The notes under the pieces were generated by a model, which was given only the letters and a program-made list of their open reading frames with translations, was not told the DNA's origin and did not search any database. The translations under genes and the position numbers were made by a program. This document shows, one piece after another, positions 6,227-10,770 of a stretch of DNA of 10,770 nucleotides (the first letter of the stretch is position 1; each line of letters starts with the position of its first letter). The stretch lies in NCBI GenBank assembly GCA_046714215.1, contig JBKKBM010000239.1, positions 1 to 10,770 on the forward strand, given 5' to 3'. This DNA is from DATLCI01 sp046714215. Lineage in GTDB: Bacteria; Acidobacteriota; Terriglobia; Terriglobales; Acidobacteriaceae.

Positions 6227-7600
6227 ATGACAGGCAAGCAAATATTCACAACCGGCGCGCTGCTGTGCGTGCTGCTGCTGGCGGGAGCGCAGATGGGCTA
6301 CGCGCAGACCGCCGCCCAGATCACGGATGGACCGCGCGTGGAAGCGGTCAGCGATGCGTCGGCGGTAGTCGCATGGACGACGAACGTAGGAGCCAGCGCG
6401 GTGGTGCGGTATGGCACGGACGGCAAGAACCTGACGCAGAGCGCACAACAGGCGTGGGGCGGGAATGAAAATGCCGGTGGCAGCCGCACGCATCGGGTAG
6501 AGATCAAGAACCTGCAGCCGAACACCACGTATTTCTTCCATGTGGAATCCGGTCAGGCGCAGGGCACGGGCACCGTCGCGAAGGGCGATGTGATGAACTT
6601 CAAGACGCTGACGGCGGAAGCGGCGGCGCAGCAGGCGAAGGCGAAGTCGGCGATCCAGATCAGCGACGGACCGAGGATTGAATTCGTGGGCGACCGCACG
6701 GCGGTGATCGCGTGGACGACGAATGTGCCCGCGAGCACGGTGGTCCGTTATGGCACTGACCGCAACAATCTGGCGGAGACGGCGCAGCAGCAGTGGGGGG
6801 GCGGCGAGAATGTGAACGGCAGCCGCACGCACCGGGTGGAGATCAAGAACCTGAAAGCGAACACCCAGTATTTCTTTGTCGCGGAGTCTGGCCAGGCGCA
6901 AGGCACCGGCGGGGCGACGAAGGCTAATGTGGCCGCTTTCCGGACGCTGACGACGGAGGCCGCGGCGGAAGATTACCGGCAGAAGAACGCGGTGGCTGCA
7001 GTAAAGATCCAGGCGGGACCGATCCCGCAGTCGGTAACGGATGTGACGGCGGCGCTGTGGCTGATGACTTCCGAAGATGCGCCGGTAATCGTGCGGTACG
7101 GGACTGATCGGAACAACCTGCGCCAGACAGCGCAGTCACCCACGGGTAAGCAGCACTCGCTGCAGTTGACCAACCTGCAACCTTCTTCGACGTACTTCTA
7201 CGAGGTAAGCGCGGCGGATGGCAAGGTGAAGGAGGTGGGCCAATTCCAGACAGAGAACGCCAACTTCGCGGCGCAGCATCCGCGGGTGTACCTGACCAAG
7301 GGACCAGTGATCGAATACATCACTCTGCGCAATGCGATCGTGGCGTGGTCGACGAACGTGCGGGCGAGTTCGATCGTGCGCTATGGGACTGATCCCAACA
7401 ACCTGAACCGAGTGGCGCAAGCGCCGTGGGGACAGGAGACACATCGGGTGGAGATCAGGAACCTGCGTCCGGAAACGAAGTATTACTTTGTGGTGGAATC
7501 CGCGCAGGCAGAAGGTAGCGGGACATTGGCCAAGAGCAACAGCGCACCGTTCACGACGATAGCGCCGGGGCAGCAGGCGATGCGTAATCCGCAGCGGTAG
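6227..7600 (+). CDS. Secreted protein of four fibronectin-III-like repeats
   Basis: 457 residues with a signal peptide (hydrophobic 9-22, cleavage after GYA near residue 26). The rest is four repeats at about 31-129, 143-242, 257-343 and 354-445. The consensus is I.DGPRIE...AVIAWTTN..AS.VVRYGTD.NNL..TAQ, then THRVEIKNL.PNT.YFFVVESGQAQGTG, a fibronectin-III-type beta sandwich like the N-terminal domain of purple acid phosphatases. No enzyme domain follows, so the protein is probably a binding or surface protein; its ligand is unknown. Repeats one and two are most alike. Repeat three is shorter and has lost the TTN and THRVEI wording. Ala-rich, charged linkers (TAEAAAQQAKAKSA, TTEAAAEDYRQKNAVAA) join repeats one to three. 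The ATG has a near-ideal ribosome site, and a terminator follows the gene 15 bp downstream, so it is probably a single-gene transcript. Confidence 0.88.
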   Translation: MTGKQIFTTGALLCVLLLAGAQMGYAQTAAQITDGPRVEAVSDASAVVAWTTNVGASAVVRYGTDGKNLTQSAQQAWGGNENAGGSRTHRVEIKNLQPNTTYFFHVESGQAQGTGTVAKGDVMNFKTLTAEAAAQQAKAKSAIQISDGPRIEFVGDRTAVIAWTTNVPASTVVRYGTDRNNLAETAQQQWGGGENVNGSRTHRVEIKNLKANTQYFFVAESGQAQGTGGATKANVAAFRTLTTEAAAEDYRQKNAVAAVKIQAGPIPQSVTDVTAALWLMTSEDAPVIVRYGTDRNNLRQTAQSPTGKQHSLQLTNLQPSSTYFYEVSAADGKVKEVGQFQTENANFAAQHPRVYLTKGPVIEYITLRNAIVAWSTNVRASSIVRYGTDPNNLNRVAQAPWGQETHRVEIRNLRPETKYYFVVESAQAEGSGTLAKSNSAPFTTIAPGQQAMRNPQR

Positions 7601-7615
7601 GCAGTGATCGTCAGG

Positions 7616-7649
7616 GAGGCCGTCTCTTAGAGGGCGGCCTCTTGCTTTT
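7616..7649 (+). terminator. Intrinsic terminator of the fibronectin-repeat gene
   Basis: Stem GAGGCCG (7616-7622) / CGGCCTC (7635-7641), with an inner CTC-TTA-GAG hairpin, followed by TTGCTTTT. It lies 15 bp after the stop codon. Confidence 0.88.
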
Positions 7650-7966
7650 AGCTCTTAGCTTTTGGCTCTTGGCGTAAGCCAAGCAGGGAATTCGTACGGC
7701 AGGAATGCCTGGGTCGCGAGATCAAAAACGCTCGCGCTAGGTTGAGGGTGACACTGTTTTGCGGGGATGACTAAATCCTCACCTCAGCGGCTAAAGCCGG
7801 TCCGGTGAGTGGGCTTTTGGCACGGCTGAAGCCGTGCCCTTTCCAGCTTGCGGTAGCGAAAACGTTTCGGTACGAAGGAAGCCGTGCCCTTTCCAGCTTG
7901 CGACTCAAGGGGGGAAACCATGAACACACAGGCTGAGAGCCTGTGCCACATAAAGCAAGACAAAGG
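7650..7966. repeat. Gene-free gap filled with short palindromes and repeats
   Basis: No credible gene is visible in this stretch of about 320 bp. It opens with AGCTCTTAGCTTTTGGCTCTTGG, imperfect copies of AGCTCTT. Hairpins follow: CGCGAG/CTCGCG (7715-7736), CGGCT-AA-AGCCG (7788-7799), GGCACGGC-TGAA-GCCGTGCC (7819-7838, perfect) and CACAGGCT-GAG-AGCCTGTG (7927-7945, then CCACA). A 25-bp exact direct repeat occurs at 7828-7852 and 7878-7902. The palindromes share a GCTNAAGC-like centre with those at 4608-4663. They sit between two convergent genes, so they are more likely repetitive DNA than promoters. Confidence 0.8.
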
Positions 7967-8293
7967 CTAGCTGGGATTGCGGTCGAGCCAAGGGCCGAGA
8001 CGGCCGGTGAGCATCAAGCCCAACATGCGGAAGTCGCTGATAAACGACCAGAGGGGATGGCCGAAAGTGGCGGGCTTATTCTTCTCGATAAGGAAGTGCC
8101 CAGTCCAAGCAAAGCCGTAAGCGACAGGGATCCAGAGGAAGGCCCACCAGGGGTGTCCGGTGAATAAGGCGGCGGCCATGACGGAGAGGCCGAGGAAAGT
8201 GCCGCAGGCATGTAGCAGCCGGTTTGCGGGTTGGCGATGTTGCTGGACGTAGAAGGCAAAGAAGTCGTCGTAGGTCGCAAATTCTTTCTGCAA
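7967..8293 (-). CDS. DUF962 / Mpo1-like small membrane protein
   Basis: A 108-residue protein matching the DUF962 (yeast YGL010w/Mpo1-like) pattern: FYVQQHRQPANRLLHACGTFLG (14-35) and WTGHFLIEKNKPATFGHPLWSFISDFRM (63-90). It carries the conserved His residues H19, H28, H66 and H79 and E70. Two hydrophobic segments (about 32-46 and 48-69) imply a membrane protein. Yeast Mpo1 is an iron-dependent dioxygenase acting on 2-hydroxy fatty acids; whether bacterial members do the same is not settled, so this is inference. I chose the TTG at 8293 because GGGAG lies 5 nt upstream and the family domain begins right after it. The frame stays open up to an ATG at 8530, but that extension would overlap the divergent regulator gene and has no family likeness. 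Confidence 0.85.
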   Translation of the reverse strand: MQKEFATYDDFFAFYVQQHRQPANRLLHACGTFLGLSVMAAALFTGHPWWAFLWIPVAYGFAWTGHFLIEKNKPATFGHPLWSFISDFRMLGLMLTGRLGPWLDRNPS

Positions 8294-8339
8294 GCGAGCT
8301 CCCAGGCGGGTGGAGCGAGGATTTTCCCCGCAGTCTGAA

Positions 8340-8365
8340 TATATCGGAAGGGGTCCTATATCCGA
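8340..8365. promoter_or_regulatory. Candidate operator: paired TATATCSGA boxes
   Basis: TATATCGGA (8340-8348) and TATATCCGA (8357-8365) are direct copies 17 bp apart with one mismatch. Their ends, TCGGA and TCCGA, also form an inverted repeat with a 12-nt gap. They lie in the AT-richer centre between two divergent genes, upstream of the predicted regulator promoter. This placement would suit a transcription-factor site; no factor can be named. Confidence 0.4.
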
Positions 8366-8382
8366 AAATAAACTTTGGTACC

Positions 8383-8411
8383 TTGACGGCCTCACCCGGG
8401 GGTCGTAGGAT
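8383..8411 (+). promoter_or_regulatory. Sigma-70-like promoter of the REC-ATPase gene
   Basis: TTGACG (8383-8388), a 17-bp spacer and TAGGAT (8406-8411) fit the housekeeping consensus well. The start of transcription would fall near 8418, only a few bases before the ATG at 8421. The mRNA would then be leaderless from that ATG, or begin translation at the GTG at 8457, which has GGGAG 4 nt upstream. Confidence 0.6.
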
Positions 8412-8420
8412 TCGAGGCGA

Positions 8421-9308
8421 ATGAGTACAACCCATACCAATCTGGCCGGGAGCGAAGTGAAGAGCACACCGGCGGCGGTGAAAAACATCCTGGTGGTGGA
8501 TGACGATCCCCATATTCTGACGCTGCTCAATGACCTACTGACCAGCAGCGGCTTTCATGTCGAGACGGCGGCGACGGGAGAAGCCGGCCTGGAGATGATC
8601 GGCAAAACTGATTTTGATCTGGTGCTATGCGACGTGTGGATGCCGTCGATGTCAGGGCTGGAGGTATTGGAGCGGCTGCAGGCGATGCCGCAGCAGCCCC
8701 CCGTGATCATGATGACGGCGGATGATGCGCCGGAGACGGCGCTGAAAGCGGTGCGCGGGCGCGCGCTGCAAGTGGTGGGCAAACCGTTCAAGACACAAGC
8801 CGTGCTGGAGTTGGTGAAACAGATACTGGATGAACCGGTGGGGCCGCGGATCGAAGTAGTGTCAGCACGTCCGGAGTGGGTGGAATTGCTGGTGCCGTGC
8901 GAGCTGCGGAGCGCGGACCGGGTACACGCGCTGATGTTGAAGATCAAAGGCGACCTGCCGGAAGACATCCGGGATTCGGTGGGGCAGGCCTTCCGCGAGT
9001 TGCTGCACAATGCGATCGAGTGGGGCGGACGGCTGGATGCAAGCCAGTACGTGCGCATCTCGTTCGTGCGCGCCAAGCGGATGCTGCTGTATCGGATCGC
9101 GGATCCGGGTGATGGCTTCGACTTCAAAGGGCTGACCCATGCGGCCGTCAGTAATCCGCCGGATGATCCCATTGGGCATATGAAAGTGCGCGAGGAAATG
9201 GGGCTGCGTCCCGGCGGCCTGGGGTTGATGATCACGCAATCGCTGGTGGATGAGCTGATCTACAACGAATCGCAGAACGAAGTCATCTTGATCAAGTATC
9301 TGGACTAA
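8421..9308 (+). CDS. Response regulator: receiver domain fused to RsbW-like ATPase domain
   Basis: 295 residues with two domains. The receiver (about 21-138) has the acidic pocket DDD at 27-29, the phosphorylated Asp D71 in LCDVWMP, T99 in MMTAD and K121 in GKPF, so all key residues are present. Residues about 150-295 form a GHKL ATPase: N box FRELLHNAIEWGG (191-203, with E193 and N197), G1 box DPGDGFD (228-234) and G2 box RPGGLGL (263-269). There is no His-bearing dimerisation helix, so this is not a hybrid sensor kinase. The ATPase resembles the RsbW/SpoIIAB type, whose members are serine kinases or anti-sigma factors. Phosphorylation of D71 probably controls that ATPase, but the target is unknown and no partner kinase or anti-anti-sigma gene is adjacent. 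The start is uncertain: ATG 8421 has little ribosome site, while GTG 8457 (283 residues) has GGGAG. Confidence 0.9.
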   Translation: MSTTHTNLAGSEVKSTPAAVKNILVVDDDPHILTLLNDLLTSSGFHVETAATGEAGLEMIGKTDFDLVLCDVWMPSMSGLEVLERLQAMPQQPPVIMMTADDAPETALKAVRGRALQVVGKPFKTQAVLELVKQILDEPVGPRIEVVSARPEWVELLVPCELRSADRVHALMLKIKGDLPEDIRDSVGQAFRELLHNAIEWGGRLDASQYVRISFVRAKRMLLYRIADPGDGFDFKGLTHAAVSNPPDDPIGHMKVREEMGLRPGGLGLMITQSLVDELIYNESQNEVILIKYLD

Positions 9309-9320
9309 AGCCCTCACAAC

Positions 9321-9602
9321 TCAGGCGGCGCGGCGGGAAAATTTGCGGATGATGCGGTGCGCGTGGTCGGAAGTCTTGTCCATGATGCTGCCGAAGCGGG
9401 GAAAGCGCCGGCGGAGACGTTCGACGAGGTTGTGCGCCCACTCGTATTCGCGGGAGAGGATGAGCAGGCCGGCGATGCCGAAGGGCCATCCCTGAATGAT
9501 GGGAAAGAGTCCTCCGATGAAGCCGATGACCAGACAAAGCCAGCCCACGCAAAGCAGCAGGAACCTTTCCCAGCGAGTGCGTTTTGGACGTTCGAAGGCC
9601 AT
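9321..9602 (-). CDS. Small PGPGW-like inner-membrane protein
   Basis: 93 residues. A basic N-terminus (FERPKRTRWERF) precedes two hydrophobic segments (about 14-29 and 31-49) joined by FPIIQGWPFGIAGL, then SREYEWAHNLVERLRRRF and a basic cytoplasmic tail. The helix-loop-helix with the GWPFGIAGLLIL loop and the following REYEWA is like the PGPGW family of putative transmembrane proteins, whose role is unknown. The match is from memory of the motif and the central PGPGW string is degenerate here. An in-frame stop shortly upstream makes ATG 9602 the first possible ATG; it lacks a good ribosome site. It converges on the regulator gene with only 12 bp between their stops, and it lies just beyond the terminator of the peptidase gene, so it should have its own promoter. 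Confidence 0.75.
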   Translation of the reverse strand: MAFERPKRTRWERFLLLCVGWLCLVIGFIGGLFPIIQGWPFGIAGLLILSREYEWAHNLVERLRRRFPRFGSIMDKTSDHAHRIIRKFSRRAA

Positions 9603-9631
9603 CGAGTGAATTGCTCTTCATCATAGAAGCA

Positions 9632-9660
9632 AAAAGGGCTGCCGAGGACGCAGCCCTTTT
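9632..9660 (-). terminator. Intrinsic terminator of the M2 peptidase gene
   Basis: Perfect 11-bp stem AAAAGGGCTGC (9632-9642) / GCAGCCCTTTT (9650-9660) with a 7-nt loop. On the minus strand it ends in CCCTTTTTGC and lies about 35 bp after the peptidase stop, so it serves that gene and separates it from the small membrane protein gene. Confidence 0.9.
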
Positions 9661-9694
9661 CACTTTATTTCGTTTCTACCTTATTTAGGTGGCG

Positions 9695-10770
9695 CTACCA
9701 GCCGGACTTCTGTCCCTGATTCTGTTCGTCGAGCCATTTCTTCAGGGGGGCGAAGTAATCGATCATAGCGGTGGCGTCCATCTTGTCTTCGCCGGTGAGG
9801 GCCTTAAGGGCTTCTGGCCAGGGACGACTGGCGCCCATGGCCATCATCTTCTTCAAGCGCTCGCCGGCGACCTGGTTGCCGTAGATGGAGCAGCGATGGA
9901 GTGGGCCGGTGTATCCCGCTTCCTTGCAGAGTGAACGATGAAACTGGAACTGCAAGATGCGCGCGAGGAAGTAGCGGGCGTAAGGGACGTTGGCGGGGAT
10001 ATGGTACTTCGCGCCGGGGTCAAAGTCAGCTTCGCTGCGTGCGACCGGAGGCGCGATGCCCTGGTACCTGGTGCGGAGTTCCCACCATGACTTGTTGTAA
10101 TCGGCCGACTTGGTCTCGCCGGAGAAGACCTTCCAGCGCCACTGATCCATGAGATAGCCGAAGGGCAGGAAGGCGACTTTGTCCATGGCTTCCTGGAGCA
10201 GGAGCGCGGTATCGGCGTCGGCCGGAGGCACGGTCTGGATGAAGCCGAGCTTTTTGAGGTACTCAGGCGTGACGGAGAGAGCGACGGTGTCACCGAGGGC
10301 TTCATGGAAGCCGTCGTTCGCACTGTTCTGATAGATGGGCGTCTGATGCGCGTAGGCCATCTGGTAATAGTTGTGGCCGAGCTCGTGGTGGATGGTGTTG
10401 AAATCTTCCGCGGTGATCTTGATGCACATCTTGATGCGCACATCTTTTTGGCTGTCGATGTCCCAAGCGCTGGCGTGGCAGACGACGTCGCGGTCTTGCG
10501 GTTTGGTGAAGAGCGACCGCGTCCAGAAGGTGTCGGGAAGTTTTTCCAGGCCGAGCGAAGTGAAGAAACCTTCGCCGTAGCGGACCATCTGTTTGGCGTC
10601 AGCCTTGCGCTGTTTGAGGATAGCGGTGAGGTCGACGCCGGCGCTGCCCTGGGTGGGCTTTACGACGTCATAGATATTGCCCCACTCCTGGCTCCACATG
10701 TTGCCGAGAAGATGCGCGGGGATGGGACCATCGGCGGAGACGACGTTGGGGCCATATTTTTTGCGCAGCT
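9695..10770 (-). CDS. M2 family (ACE-like) zinc dipeptidyl carboxypeptidase, C-terminal part
   Basis: 357 residues are visible; the N-terminal part lies beyond the right edge. The frame stays open through the ATG at 10699 to the edge (LRKKYGPNVV, then IPAHLLGNMWSQEWGNIY, a typical M2 segment), so that ATG is internal. Counting from the Met at 10699, the zinc site is H105-E106-L-G-H109, with the third ligand E133 in FHEALGD, exactly 24 residues after the second His as in human ACE. Also present are CHASAWD (74-80, H75 matching the ACE substrate-binding His), K231 and H233 in KYHIP, and Y240 and Y243 with R242 in PYARYF, equivalent to the ACE residues that bind the peptide C-terminus and chloride. 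The enzyme should remove C-terminal dipeptides. Bacterial M2 enzymes are usually exported, but the signal region is outside the window. A strong terminator follows. Confidence 0.96.
   Translation of the reverse strand, partial: LRKKYGPNVVSADGPIPAHLLGNMWSQEWGNIYDVVKPTQGSAGVDLTAILKQRKADAKQMVRYGEGFFTSLGLEKLPDTFWTRSLFTKPQDRDVVCHASAWDIDSQKDVRIKMCIKITAEDFNTIHHELGHNYYQMAYAHQTPIYQNSANDGFHEALGDTVALSVTPEYLKKLGFIQTVPPADADTALLLQEAMDKVAFLPFGYLMDQWRWKVFSGETKSADYNKSWWELRTRYQGIAPPVARSEADFDPGAKYHIPANVPYARYFLARILQFQFHRSLCKEAGYTGPLHRCSIYGNQVAGERLKKMMAMGASRPWPEALKALTGEDKMDATAMIDYFAPLKKWLDEQNQGQKSGW

Noticed and set aside
8294..8530. N-terminal extension of the DUF962 protein to an ATG at 8530.
   Set aside because: It would overlap the regulator gene and its promoter; the family domain starts at the TTG at 8293, which has a ribosome site.
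1..10770. Search for a defence island, prophage, transposon or biosynthetic cluster.
   Set aside because: All recognisable genes are housekeeping, envelope or regulatory; no integrase, transposase, toxin pair or cluster logic is visible.

Overview
The window looks like ordinary chromosome from a GC-rich, free-living bacterium, most likely an Acidobacteriota member of the Solibacter/Bryobacter type. This is inferred from three things: the mix of genes (an exported FecR/DUF6600-like protein, fibronectin-type repeat protein, ACE-like M2 peptidase, REC-HATPase regulator), the high GC seen by eye, and the gene-poor gaps full of small palindromes with a CTAAAG/CTGAAG-type core. No phage, plasmid, transposase, CRISPR, tRNA or rRNA was seen.

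Layout, left to right. The 3' end of an APC-family amino acid permease (+) runs into glgA (-), their stop codons overlapping. glgA (glycogen synthase) is divergent from rsmA/ksgA (16S rRNA dimethyltransferase, +) across about 50 bp. rsmA is followed by a CACAGAGACACAGAGG-type dispersed repeat and a very strong hairpin terminator, which may also serve the next gene, a minus-strand exported FecR-domain protein with a long Pro-rich, repeat-bearing tail. Next on the minus strand is a probable two-gene operon: ruvC (Holliday junction resolvase), then 17 bp later an exported protein of unknown function.

The middle holds a plus-strand secreted protein made of four fibronectin-III-like repeats. Its leader contains a 15-codon open frame with a strong ribosome site and four copies of ACTCATAAC(TTCAG). 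A terminator and a repeat-rich gap of about 320 bp follow.

The right part has a small DUF962/Mpo1-like membrane protein (-), divergent from an orphan response regulator in which a receiver domain is fused to an RsbW-like ATPase domain (+), a small PGPGW-like membrane protein (-), and the C-terminal 357 residues of an M2 (angiotensin-converting-enzyme-like) zinc peptidase (-), which runs off the right edge and ends at a clear terminator.

The genes do not form one pathway. The most interesting items are the REC-ATPase fusion regulator, the covarying palindrome family in the gaps, the leader of the fibronectin-repeat gene, and the unknown exported partner of ruvC. I saw nothing that amounts to a convincing new multi-gene system.
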